This document shows, in pieces, positions 45,852 through 54,070 of a stretch of 64,000 nt of DNA. The stretch is from Rhizobiaceae bacterium (GTDB lineage: Bacteria > Pseudomonadota > Alphaproteobacteria > Rhizobiales > Rhizobiaceae), in the NCBI GenBank assembly GCA_028281105.1, contig JANQKQ010000027.1, positions 37,379-101,378 of the forward strand, given 5' to 3'. Numbering within the stretch: position 1 is the first letter of the stretch; each line of letters begins with the position of its first letter. Under the pieces are notes generated by a model, which was given only the letters and a program-made list of their open reading frames with translations, made no database searches and had not been told where the DNA came from. The position numbers and the translations under genes were made by a program.

Positions 45852-46936
45852 CCCAGACGGCAATTCCGTTCCTGTTCATGCGCGGTGGCACGTCCCGCGG
45901 CCCTTATATGAACCGGGCGGACCTGCCGGCCGATCGCGATGCATTGAGTGAAGTCCTGATCTCCATGGTCGGCTCGGGTCATCCGCTCAACATCGATGGA
46001 ATCGGCGGCGGCGATGCGGTGACCACCAAGGTCGCCATGCTGTCGCCTTCGAACGATGAATGGGCGGACGTGGACTACCTGTTCGCGCAGGTCAGCGTGG
46101 AAGACCGGCTCGTCGATCTCAAGCCGACATGCGGCAACATCCTGGTCGGCGTAGGCCCGGCCGCGATCGAGATGGGATTGGTTTCCCCCGCAGGCGAAAC
46201 GAGCGAGGTGCGCATTCGCGCGGTCAACACCGGCGCGCGCATATCCGCAAAGGTGCGCACGGACGGAACGTCCGTGATTTACGACGGAGACGCGGCGATC
46301 GATGGCGTGCCCGGCACCGCCGCTCCGGTCGAATTGCAGTTCATGGATGTCGTCGGCGGCGCCACCGGAGCGATGTTCCCGACCGGGGCGCGGACCGACG
46401 TTGTCGACGGCATCGAAGTCAGCTGCATGGACGTCGCCATGCCGATGGTGATCGCGCGCGCCGAAGATTTCAGGCTGACCGGCCACGAAACGGTCTCGCA
46501 ACTGAACGAGAACACCGATTTTTTTGCCCGCATGGAAGCGGTTCGGCTGAAGGCCGGCGAGCGGATGGGCATGGGCGATGTCAGCCAATCGGTGACGCCG
46601 AAATTCGGCCTGCTCGCGCCCGCCGCTCGCGGCGGCACGGCGGCGACCCGCTACTTCATGCCGTGGAAGTGTCACCCAAGCCTGGCGGTGACCGGCTCCC
46701 AGTGCCTGAGCGCCTGTCTGCTGTGCCCCGGCACCGTGGCCGACGGGATGATCGCCGAAATCCCATCCTCGCCGGCGCGCCTGCTGCTGGAGCACCCGAT
46801 GGGCATGCTCGAGGTGGTGATGACGTACAAGCACGGCGAGGATTTTGACGTCGTGTCCGCCGGCCTGGTGCGTACTGCGCGGAAACTAGCCGAGGGCCGG
46901 GTGTTCGTGCCGGCCTCGGTATGGGCGGGCGATTGA
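45848..46936 (+). CDS. PrpF-family isomerase (4-oxalomesaconate tautomerase-like)
   Basis: 362 aa from GTG at 45848, overlapping the permease stop; a second in-frame GTG lies at 45836. The diaminopimelate-epimerase-like fold is marked by FLFMRGGTSRGPYMNRADLP, LNIDGIGGGDAVTTKVAML, PTCGNILVGVGPAAIEMGL and DVVDGIEVSCMDVAMPMVI, the PrpF/GalD signatures, with the Cys/Ser-Cys active-site pair expected in CGN and SCMD. It moves a double bond in substrates such as aconitate, oxalomesaconate or related tricarboxylates. The context beside a Tct transporter supports this. Confidence 0.9.
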   Translation: MTQTAIPFLFMRGGTSRGPYMNRADLPADRDALSEVLISMVGSGHPLNIDGIGGGDAVTTKVAMLSPSNDEWADVDYLFAQVSVEDRLVDLKPTCGNILVGVGPAAIEMGLVSPAGETSEVRIRAVNTGARISAKVRTDGTSVIYDGDAAIDGVPGTAAPVELQFMDVVGGATGAMFPTGARTDVVDGIEVSCMDVAMPMVIARAEDFRLTGHETVSQLNENTDFFARMEAVRLKAGERMGMGDVSQSVTPKFGLLAPAARGGTAATRYFMPWKCHPSLAVTGSQCLSACLLCPGTVADGMIAEIPSSPARLLLEHPMGMLEVVMTYKHGEDFDVVSAGLVRTARKLAEGRVFVPASVWAGD

Positions 46937-46950
46937 GTCCGCGTTCATTT

Positions 46951-46970
46951 TTGTATACAAACGGATACAA
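46951..46970. promoter_or_regulatory. GntR operator candidate, copy 1
   Basis: TTGTATACA and CGGATACAA flank AA; the two 9-mers match in 7 of 9 positions when inverted. It matches the site at 49867-49886, and lies 18 bp before the 77-aa gene. It links the dehydrogenase unit to the neighbouring GntR regulator. Confidence 0.6.
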
Positions 46971-46988
46971 ACATGAATGGAGGGCGCG

Positions 46989-47222
46989 ATGTCTTATGAA
47001 GTTCACGTTCGACGCGCAGCGCACGAGCTAGAACTCGCGCGTCGTGAGATCCAGGAAGAGCTGCGCAACTACCCTTCGCCCGTTTCGGGATGCGACGCCC
47101 AGTACAACCATCTGATCGGGCTGCGCGGCTCGATATCGGAGGCCGTACGGGTTCTGCGCACCCCACAATTCGTCGCCACGCCGCGCACCCTTGAACCGGG
47201 CGCCGGGGTGGAGAGCCGGTGA
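46989..47222 (+). CDS. Small uncharacterised protein, 77 aa
   Basis: The ATG at 46989 has GGAGG 5 bp upstream; the upstream ATG at 46977 overlaps that site. The protein has one long charged helix (VRRAAHELELARREIQEELR) followed by PVSGCDAQYNHLIGLRGSI and a Pro-rich tail. No transmembrane segment or metal motif is visible beyond a single Cys. Its TGA overlaps the GTG of the dehydrogenase gene, which suggests translational coupling and perhaps a partner protein. I do not recognise the family. Confidence 0.72.
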   Translation: MSYEVHVRRAAHELELARREIQEELRNYPSPVSGCDAQYNHLIGLRGSISEAVRVLRTPQFVATPRTLEPGAGVESR

Positions 47223-48199
47223 GGGTTCACATCCTCGACGACTGGTTCGATACACTCAGGTCTCTTCCCTGCTTCCGACTGCTTGATGAGCATGAAGTCA
47301 CGATCTGGACCGACCACGAGCCGGATCCGGCGAAGCTTGCCGAGTGGCTTGCCGAGGCGGAAGCGTTGGTCCTGTTTCGCGAGCGCACCAAGATCGGCGC
47401 CGAACTGCTGTCGCGACTGGCGAACCTCAAGCTGATTTCACAGCGCAGCGTCTATCCGCATGTCGATGTGGAAGCCTGCACCCGGCAAGGCGTGCTGTTG
47501 TGCTCGAACATGCACGCGGACACGCCATCCTATGCCGCCGCCGAACTGACGCTCGCCCTCATTCTCGCCAGCCATCGCCAGATCCCCGAACAGGTCGCCT
47601 CGATTCGATCAGGCAACTGGCAAGCGGGTGTCGGGCGCACCCTGCGGGGCCGCAGGCTTGGGCTTTACGGCTATGGCCGCATCGCCAGGGCGGTCGCCGG
47701 ATATGCTGAGGCGATCGGCATGGAGGTGCAGTGGTGGGCATCGCGGGACGGGCGCGCCCGCGCCGCCGCCGACGGCCGGCTTATCGCCACCAGCCGCCAG
47801 TCGTTTTTCGCGACCTCGGACATCGTCAGCCTGCATGTGCGTCTGAAGCCCGCCACCGAAGGGATCATCACGGCCGAAGACCTCGCTGCCATGTCGCCCC
47901 GCTCTCTCTTCGTCAACACCTCGCGCGCGGGGCTAGTCGCGCCGGGTGCGTTGGAGGCGGAGATCGCCAGGGGGCGAATTCATGCCGCCGTCGACGTGTT
48001 CGAGCAGGAGCCCCTGCGCGACCGCGACCATCCTCTTCTATCGCACCCCAACGTCATCGCCACGCCGCATATCGGCTATGTCACAGAAGACGAGTTCGAC
48101 CTGCAGTTCACGGATATCTTCGAACAGGTGAACGCATTCGCTGCCGGCGCGCCCATCCACATGATCAATCCAGAGGTTTGGCCGGAGGCTTGGCGCTGA
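47219..48199 (+). CDS. D-2-hydroxyacid dehydrogenase family protein
   Basis: 326 aa from GTG at 47219. The Rossmann motif is LGLYGYGRIARAVAGYAEAIG. The catalytic Arg is in NTSRAGLVAPGAL, the Glu in VFEQEPL, and the His in ATPHIGYVTEDEF. It would reduce a 2-keto acid with NAD(P)H. The PrpF gene and Tct transporter suggest a tricarboxylate-derived keto acid. The last 35 bp overlap the AbrB-type gene end on the opposite strand. Confidence 0.9.
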   Translation: MRVHILDDWFDTLRSLPCFRLLDEHEVTIWTDHEPDPAKLAEWLAEAEALVLFRERTKIGAELLSRLANLKLISQRSVYPHVDVEACTRQGVLLCSNMHADTPSYAAAELTLALILASHRQIPEQVASIRSGNWQAGVGRTLRGRRLGLYGYGRIARAVAGYAEAIGMEVQWWASRDGRARAAADGRLIATSRQSFFATSDIVSLHVRLKPATEGIITAEDLAAMSPRSLFVNTSRAGLVAPGALEAEIARGRIHAAVDVFEQEPLRDRDHPLLSHPNVIATPHIGYVTEDEFDLQFTDIFEQVNAFAAGAPIHMINPEVWPEAWR

Positions 48200-49205
48200 A
48201 GGCCCGCGCCGCTATTGGCGCGCCCAGGATTACCACGAAGATGCGCAACACATGGTGGGCCACGACGAAGGCCACATCGGCGCCGACGATCAGCGCCAGC
48301 ACGGTCAGTTCCGCCTGCCCGCCCGGGGCGAAGGCGAGCAGCGCGCTCATGCCGGTCGCAAGGCCGAGCCCGTAGATCGTTTCGACGAAGACGACGGTCA
48401 GGCCGATCAAAAGCAGGCAGAACCCGAAGCCCGCGGCTAGATCGCGCCTTAATTCGTCAACCGTAATGCCGGAATATTTGCAGCCGATCGTGATGCCGAT
48501 GAAGAATTGAGCGGCCCAGATGGCCTCCGCGGGCGGGCGATGATGAAGCAAACCGCCTAAGGTTACGACCGCCGTCACGATCAGCGGGCCCAGAATGGAC
48601 GCGCCGAACAGTCCGATCGATTTTGCGCCCCACCAGCCGGCGACCGCACACAGGGCCATCAAGGTGAGCTCGTGGCCCGGCACCGCGGTCAGCGGAGCTC
48701 CGGGCGGATTGGTCAGGTCCGCCCCCCAGATGCCGGTCAGCAGGAACGGCAGGGTAACAACGGTCACAAGGAGCCGGGTGGCGTGGATGAGCGACAGCGC
48801 ACGCACGTTCGCCCCCGCCTCCTCGCCGAACAACAGCATGTCCTGCAGGCCGCCGGGCATGGCGGCGTAGTAGGCGGTGGCGAAGTCGTAGCGCCATACA
48901 CGCAGAAAATACGGAACGCCGATCAGGCCGATGCAACCGACCATGACCGGAACCAGGATCAGCGTCGGCCACATGGCCGGAAAGGTCGCCAACACCTGCG
49001 GCGTCAGCGTCGCGCCCACCGCCACCCCCAGGATCGTCCGCATCGCGTTGTTGAGCGCGCCGATGCCCTTCATCGGCACTCCGGCAAGCGCTGCAAGCAG
49101 GCAGGCGGCGATGGGTCCCAGCAGCCACGGCAGCGGCAGGCTGGCGAGCTTGAACACCGCCACGCCGACCAGACCGACGCAGAATGCGAGGACCACCGGC
49201 TTCAT
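48165..49205 (-). CDS. AbrB-type membrane protein (COG3180)
   Basis: 346 aa. About ten hydrophobic segments make two repeats: the first starts VVLAFCVGLVGVAVFKLASLPLPWLLGPIAA and the second GWWGAKSIGLFGASILGPLIVTAVV. AGLP-type motifs such as AMPGGLQDMLLFGEEAGAN and AFAPGGQAELTVLALIVGADVAFVVAHH are conserved in this family. Members are often listed as AbrB regulators or ammonia monooxygenase by error; they are membrane proteins of uncertain function, perhaps transporters. The ATG overlaps the GntR stop (ATGA). Close link to a TTT operon suggests a transport role for the same acid. Confidence 0.85.
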   Translation of the reverse strand: MKPVVLAFCVGLVGVAVFKLASLPLPWLLGPIAACLLAALAGVPMKGIGALNNAMRTILGVAVGATLTPQVLATFPAMWPTLILVPVMVGCIGLIGVPYFLRVWRYDFATAYYAAMPGGLQDMLLFGEEAGANVRALSLIHATRLLVTVVTLPFLLTGIWGADLTNPPGAPLTAVPGHELTLMALCAVAGWWGAKSIGLFGASILGPLIVTAVVTLGGLLHHRPPAEAIWAAQFFIGITIGCKYSGITVDELRRDLAAGFGFCLLLIGLTVVFVETIYGLGLATGMSALLAFAPGGQAELTVLALIVGADVAFVVAHHVLRIFVVILGAPIAARAFSAKPPAKPLD

Positions 49206-49852
49206 GCGTTCATGGCCCGCAGCCGATGCCGCAACGATGTCTGCAGGTGGGCCTCCGCCGCCGCTCCCGCCGCTTCGGCGTCGCCCTGCCTGAGAGCATC
49301 CACGATATCGCGATGCTGCCGCACGACGATCTCCACGCGGGCCTCGTCGGTGAACGTCGTCGGTCCCAGCAGGAGCAACGAGTTGTTCAACGACCGCGCC
49401 GCCTCCAGCAGGAAGCGATTGCGGCAGGCAAGATACAGGCCGTGGTGGAACTCCTGGTTGATCGACGCAGCCCTGGCGGGATTGCCGCGCTCCTGCTCGA
49501 TCAGGTTGTTGAGATCGTCGAGGGTATCGAACTCCACTTCCGCGCCGTGCTTGGCCGCCATTTCGGCGGCGGTGCGCTCCAAGACCATACGCATCTCGTA
49601 CAGTTCCACCACCTCGGCGTGTTCCAGCTTGCGCACTATCGCGCCGATGCGCGGGCGGTGTTCGACAATGCCGTCGGCCTCCAGGCGCCGGAGCGCCTCG
49701 CGCACCGGCGTGCGCGACAGGGACAGGCGCTCTCCTACATCCTCCTCCAGCAGGCGGTCGCCGGGAAGAAACACCCCGGCGCGGATGGATTTCATCAACG
49801 CCTGATAGGCGGCCTCACCGCTGGGCTGAATTTTTCTTTGCGATTTCGCCAT
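49202..49852 (-). CDS. GntR-family (FCD) regulator
   Basis: 216 aa. HTH: AAYQALMKSIRAGVFLPGDRL, then LSLSRTPVREALRRLEADGIV. The FCD domain includes IEQERGNPARAASINQEFHHGLY and RQHRDIVDALRQGDAEAAGAAAEAHL. It is divergent from the TcuA-like flavoprotein, with a near-perfect palindrome between them, and the same motif precedes the dehydrogenase unit. So it likely controls the whole locus in response to an organic acid. Start is ATG at 49852; the open frame to 50047 runs into the flavoprotein gene. Confidence 0.9.
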   Translation of the reverse strand: MAKSQRKIQPSGEAAYQALMKSIRAGVFLPGDRLLEEDVGERLSLSRTPVREALRRLEADGIVEHRPRIGAIVRKLEHAEVVELYEMRMVLERTAAEMAAKHGAEVEFDTLDDLNNLIEQERGNPARAASINQEFHHGLYLACRNRFLLEAARSLNNSLLLLGPTTFTDEARVEIVVRQHRDIVDALRQGDAEAAGAAAEAHLQTSLRHRLRAMNA

Positions 49853-49866
49853 GGCTCGTCTTGAAT

Positions 49867-49886
49867 TTGTATCCGCTCGGATACAA
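49867..49886. promoter_or_regulatory. GntR operator candidate, copy 2
   Basis: TTGTATCCG and CGGATACAA form a perfect 9-bp dyad around CT, centred between the divergent GntR and flavoprotein genes. It sits 14 bp from the GntR start and 24 bp from the flavoprotein start, so it may block both. A related copy is at 46951-46970. Confidence 0.75.
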
Positions 49887-49910
49887 TATGGATAGATCAG
49901 GAGAGCGCCC

Positions 49911-51380
49911 ATGTCAAAGAAGATCATCATCGTGGGATCGGGAAACGCGGCGATGAGCGCCGGCATCGCTGCGGCGGAGGCCGGCGCCGATGTAATGATG
50001 CTGGAAAAGGCGGGGCCGGAACTGGCCGGCGGCAATACCAAATACACCGCCGGGGCGATGCGCTTTGCCTATGATGAAGCCGATGCGCTGCTGCCGCTGC
50101 TGGCGGACCGCGACGATCCGCGAATTGCGGTCACCGATTTCGGCAGCTATTCGTGCGAAGTCTTTTCCGACCATCTGTTGCGCTTCAACGCCGGGCGACC
50201 GCTGTCGCCCGAGCAGCGCGCGCTGGTCGATGAATCATACGATGCCGTCGCCTGGCTTGCCGGCCACGGCGTCACCTATGAGCCGATCTATGCGCGGCAA
50301 AGTTTCCGCAAGGACGGAAGATATGTGTTCTGGGGCGGCCTGACGCTGGCGGCCGCCAATGAAGGCGTTGGACTTTTCGACATGGAGTTGGCGGCCTTCC
50401 AGCGGCTGGGCGGCCGGCTGCGCTGTGAGGCGGGCGTGACCGGCCTGCTCGCCAAAGGCGGCCGGGTAACGGGCGTTCGGGTCGACGAAGAGGAGATCGC
50501 CGCCGACGCCGTGGTTCTGGCCTGCGGTGGATTCGAAGCGAACGAGCGCATGCGCGCCGAGCAACTCGGCGGCGACTGGGCCCGCGCCAAGGTGCGCGGC
50601 ACGCCCTACAACACCGGCGACGGGCTGGACTTCGCATGGGCGCTGGGAGCGGCGCGATACGGCAGCTACGAAGGCTGCCACGCCACGCCGATGGATCTGC
50701 ACATGAAGGACTACGGAAACCTCGACCTGCCGCCCATCGAGCGCAAGAACTATCGCAAGATCTGTTATTTTCTGGGCGTGATGGTGAACGCCCGCGGCGA
50801 ACGTTTTGTCGATGAAGGCATCAACTTCCGCAACTACACCTATGCGCAGTTCGGCCGGGCGGTTCTCGAGCAGCCCGGCCATTTCGCCTGGCAGATTTTC
50901 GACGCCAAAGTGATGGATCTCCTCTACGGCGAGTACCATTTCGAGGACGCCCACTTTATCGAAGCCGGCACGCTCGAGGCGCTCGTCGAAAAACTGGACG
51001 GTGTGGACGCCAAAGCCGCGCTTCGCACGTTGAACGGATTCAACGACGCGGTGGATTTTGCCACGCCGTTCGATCCGACCGTTCTGGATGGGAAATCAAC
51101 GAAGGGGCTCGCGCTCAACAAATCGAACTGGGCTCAGACCATCGACACCCCGCCGTTTCGGGCCTACCCGGTCACCGGCGGGATCACGTTTACCTATGGA
51201 GGGGTCAAGGTCGACGAGTTTGGCCGAGTGCTGCGGAGCGATGGAAGCGCCATCGACGGACTGCACGCGTGCGGCGAGATGGTCGGCGGCGTGTTCTTCG
51301 ATGGGTATCCGGGAGGATCGGGCCTGACGTCGGGCGTCGTCTTCGGCCGTCGTGCCGGCCGATCCGCCGCACGGCTTTAG
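49911..51380 (+). CDS. TcuA-like FAD-dependent dehydrogenase
   Basis: 489 aa. The FAD-binding start IIIVGSGNAAMSAGIAAAEAG and GGNTKYTAGAMRFAYDEADAL closely recall tricarballylate dehydrogenase TcuA. Further FAD_binding_2 blocks are VVLACGGFEANERMRAEQLG, VTGGITFTYGGVKVDEFGRV and GGVFFDGYPGGSGLTSGVVFGRRAG. It would oxidise a tricarballylate- or fumarate-type acid to an alkene, passing electrons to a TcuB-like partner that is absent here. The ATG at 49911 has GGAGAG upstream. Confidence 0.87.
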   Translation: MSKKIIIVGSGNAAMSAGIAAAEAGADVMMLEKAGPELAGGNTKYTAGAMRFAYDEADALLPLLADRDDPRIAVTDFGSYSCEVFSDHLLRFNAGRPLSPEQRALVDESYDAVAWLAGHGVTYEPIYARQSFRKDGRYVFWGGLTLAAANEGVGLFDMELAAFQRLGGRLRCEAGVTGLLAKGGRVTGVRVDEEEIAADAVVLACGGFEANERMRAEQLGGDWARAKVRGTPYNTGDGLDFAWALGAARYGSYEGCHATPMDLHMKDYGNLDLPPIERKNYRKICYFLGVMVNARGERFVDEGINFRNYTYAQFGRAVLEQPGHFAWQIFDAKVMDLLYGEYHFEDAHFIEAGTLEALVEKLDGVDAKAALRTLNGFNDAVDFATPFDPTVLDGKSTKGLALNKSNWAQTIDTPPFRAYPVTGGITFTYGGVKVDEFGRVLRSDGSAIDGLHACGEMVGGVFFDGYPGGSGLTSGVVFGRRAGRSAARL

Positions 51381-51433
51381 GGCCGATCGGCTTTCGTGGG
51401 CAGCCGTGCGCGCATTATGCGCAAACCGATCGT

Positions 51434-52201
51434 CTAACCCAACTGTTCACGCACGATGGATGCACCCCAGTCGATGGCGTCGGTCAGCGCCGCCAGTGCC
51501 TCATGCTCCTGTCTGGCCCGGCAGCGCACCAAAATCTCCTCTTTCAAACGCTGATCCTGTGCGCGGACAAGCTCCGAAGTCTGCCAGGCGAACTGATGGT
51601 ATCGCTCTATCAGCCGCCAGTTCGCGTCCACCACCTCCAGGCTGCGAACCAGACCGGAAGGCTGATACATCGCCCTGAGGAATTTCCACTGGCGCGACAG
51701 CATTTCCTTCGCGCCGACGCCCTTCCTCCAGTGCCGAAACTCCCGGTCCGCCTCGTCGAAGGCGCCTTTCTCCGCGAGCCGGATGGCTTTCGCCAGGACG
51801 ATCGGCTCGACGGCCTTGCGCAGATCCACCAGTTCCTCGAACTCGGCCTCGTATAGTCCGCGAACCCGGGCGCCGCGGTTGGGCGTATAGGACACCAGCC
51901 CTTCCGCCTCGAGACGGCGGATCGCCTCGCGCACCGGCGTGTGCGATGTCCCTAAAGTCGCGGCCACACGGTCGATGACGATCGCGGATCCGTTCTCGAG
52001 CGAGCCCGAAACAATCTGATCGCGCAGATATTCCGCACATGCCTGCGACGCCGACTGGGTGCGCGACAAGAATGCCGCCTTGGGAGAGTTGCGCCCGCCG
52101 ACCGCACGTTCCGATTCAAGATCCATGTTGAAGCCCTTCATAACGCCAACCGCCCGTCCACTGTACAGGCCGGCCGCATCCGTTTCCAACCGAGTTGACA
52201 T
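51434..52201 (-). CDS. GntR-family regulator beside adenine deaminase
   Basis: 255 aa from ATG at 52201, with AGGA 8 bp upstream; ATGs at 52141 and 52126 are alternative starts closer to the conserved core. HTH: CAEYLRDQIVSGSLENGSAI, LGTSHTPVREAIRRLEAEGLV. The FCD ligand domain follows. It is divergent from the deaminase gene, and the palindrome at 52209-52234 lies between. It probably represses the deaminase and importer operon. Confidence 0.85.
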   Translation of the reverse strand: MSTRLETDAAGLYSGRAVGVMKGFNMDLESERAVGGRNSPKAAFLSRTQSASQACAEYLRDQIVSGSLENGSAIVIDRVAATLGTSHTPVREAIRRLEAEGLVSYTPNRGARVRGLYEAEFEELVDLRKAVEPIVLAKAIRLAEKGAFDEADREFRHWRKGVGAKEMLSRQWKFLRAMYQPSGLVRSLEVVDANWRLIERYHQFAWQTSELVRAQDQRLKEEILVRCRARQEHEALAALTDAIDWGASIVREQLG

Positions 52202-52208
52202 TCTCCAA

Positions 52209-52234
52209 ATCCTATAGGATATATGATATAGGAT
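52209..52234. promoter_or_regulatory. 26-bp palindromic GntR operator candidate
   Basis: ATCCTATA (52209-52216) and TATAGGAT (52227-52234) are perfect inverted arms around a 10-bp AT-rich centre. The site is 27 bp before the deaminase start and 8 bp before the regulator start, so it can control both. Confidence 0.7.
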
Positions 52235-52260
52235 CAAGCTTCGATGATTGTGGACAACCG

Positions 52261-54045
52261 GTGGCAAGAAACCGAAATCGTCTGATCGAGACTGCGCTGG
52301 GGCGCCAACCCGCGGACATCGTCATTACGAATGTGCGTTTGGTGAACGTGCTCAGCCGTGAGGTTCACCCAGCGGACATCCTGATCGCCAGCGAGCGGGT
52401 CGCCGCGGTTCTGCCGGCCAATGAGGGTGGAGCGGGTAAGGTCACGACGATCGAGGGGGACGGCCTGTTCGCCGCGCCGGGCTTCATCGACCCGCATGTG
52501 CATATCGAGAGCTCCATGATCAGCGTCCGCGAATACTCGCGGTTGGTCATCCCGCGCGGGACCACGATGATCGCGGCCGATCCCCATGAAATCGGCAACG
52601 TGCTGGGCGTGCCCGGGATGCGTGCGATATTCGACGAGGCCGACGACGCGCCTCTACGGGTCAGGTTTCGTGTTCCCGGCCGCATCCCGGCGATGCCGGA
52701 ATGGCTCGAAACCTCAAACGGTCTGGTGAGCGTCGACGATACCCGCGATCTGTTCGACTGGCCCGAGGCGGTCTGTCTGGCGGGCGACATCAATCCCAGC
52801 CTAATCCTGGAAAGCGACCGCGAGCAGCTTGAGAAGTTCGATATCGCGGACAGGCTTGGGCGGCCGATTTCCGGACAGTCGCCGGGTCTGCGCGGCCGTG
52901 ACCTGGCGGCGTTCATCGCCGCGGGCCCGCTCGATTCCCATGTCGCACGCAGTGTTGACGAAATCGTCGAAAACACCAGGCTCGGCATGGCTTCGGTTTT
53001 GGCCTTGCGCCCCGGGCGCGTACTAGGTCCGTCGCATATGGCCGAGCTTGCAGCGCTGGTCGCGCGCCACAAGCTGGACACACGCCTGTTCCAGTTGTGC
53101 ACCGACGACATTCATGCGCACGATCTCCTGCACGAAGGTCACCTCGATCATCGCCTGCGGGTGTTGATTGAGGCCGGCTTCGATCCGGTCGAGGCCTACC
53201 AGTTCGCCACGGTCAACGTCGCTCAGGGCTTGGGCGTTTCGCGTGACCACGGCGCCATCGCGCCGGGCCGGGTCGCCGACATCCTGCTGCTTTCCAGCCT
53301 TGAGGACGTGACCGTCGAGACGACGATCATCGGCGGCGAGATCATCTATTGCGACGGCCAATATCGCGGGCCGCGCGAGCGTGCCGAGTATCCCGATTGG
53401 ACGAAGTCGACCATCCACTATCAAAAGAAGCTCGAGCCCGACGATCTTCGGGTGCGACCGATCAGCAATGGCGATACCGCACGCGTGCGGGTGATCGGAC
53501 ATGAAGAAGGCAAAGGCAAGGTTACGCATGAGCGCGACCTGCCGGTGCGCGACGGAGCGGTGCAGCCGGACCCGACGCAGGCGGTCAATGCGTTGGCCAT
53601 GGTCGAACGGCATGGAAAGAACGGCGGCATTGGACTGGGCTTCTCCGACGCCATCGCCCTGGAAAGAGGGGCTTTGGCCTGTTCGGTCAATCACGACGCC
53701 CACAACATCGCGATTTTCGGGGCCGATCATCAAGACATGGCGATCGCCGGCAACCGGATCGCGGAGATCGGCGGCGGATATGTGCTTGTCTGCGACGGAG
53801 AGATCGTCGCCGAACTGGCGCTGCCGGTCGCCGGCCTGATGTCCGAGGAGCCGGCCGAAGTCGTGGCCGACGCGATGCAACGCATCCGCGAGACCTTCCG
53901 CCAGAAGCTGGGCGGAAGCGGCGACGAAAAAGCCCTGATTCACATGAACTTTCTCGCCCTGCCCAATATCCCCGACTTCGGGTTCACGGATAAAGGGCTG
54001 ATAGCGAGCGACAGGATGCAACCGGTGGATTCGGTCATCGGTTAA
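52261..54045 (+). CDS. ade: Adenine deaminase
   Basis: 594 aa from GTG at 52261. It converts adenine to hypoxanthine plus ammonia with a binuclear metal centre. The urease-like amidohydrolase motif GFIDPHVHIESSMISVREYSR contains the first ligands; AADPHEIGNVLG, GRPISGQSPGL and CTDDIHAHDLLHEGHLDH add others. The C-terminal Ade domain (RHGKNGGIGLGFS, NHDAHNIAIFGAD) is complete. The frame extends upstream to 52195 through the operator, which argues against that start. It heads an operon with a thiamine-precursor-type ABC importer. Confidence 0.94.
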   Translation: MARNRNRLIETALGRQPADIVITNVRLVNVLSREVHPADILIASERVAAVLPANEGGAGKVTTIEGDGLFAAPGFIDPHVHIESSMISVREYSRLVIPRGTTMIAADPHEIGNVLGVPGMRAIFDEADDAPLRVRFRVPGRIPAMPEWLETSNGLVSVDDTRDLFDWPEAVCLAGDINPSLILESDREQLEKFDIADRLGRPISGQSPGLRGRDLAAFIAAGPLDSHVARSVDEIVENTRLGMASVLALRPGRVLGPSHMAELAALVARHKLDTRLFQLCTDDIHAHDLLHEGHLDHRLRVLIEAGFDPVEAYQFATVNVAQGLGVSRDHGAIAPGRVADILLLSSLEDVTVETTIIGGEIIYCDGQYRGPRERAEYPDWTKSTIHYQKKLEPDDLRVRPISNGDTARVRVIGHEEGKGKVTHERDLPVRDGAVQPDPTQAVNALAMVERHGKNGGIGLGFSDAIALERGALACSVNHDAHNIAIFGADHQDMAIAGNRIAEIGGGYVLVCDGEIVAELALPVAGLMSEEPAEVVADAMQRIRETFRQKLGGSGDEKALIHMNFLALPNIPDFGFTDKGLIASDRMQPVDSVIG

Positions 54046-54070
54046 CGAAGCGCGTCAAAGGGAGGATATG

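Noticed and set aside
48165..49205. AbrB-type gene as a DNA-binding transcriptional regulator
   Set aside because: Despite the family name used in databases, the protein is almost all membrane segments and has no DNA-binding domain.
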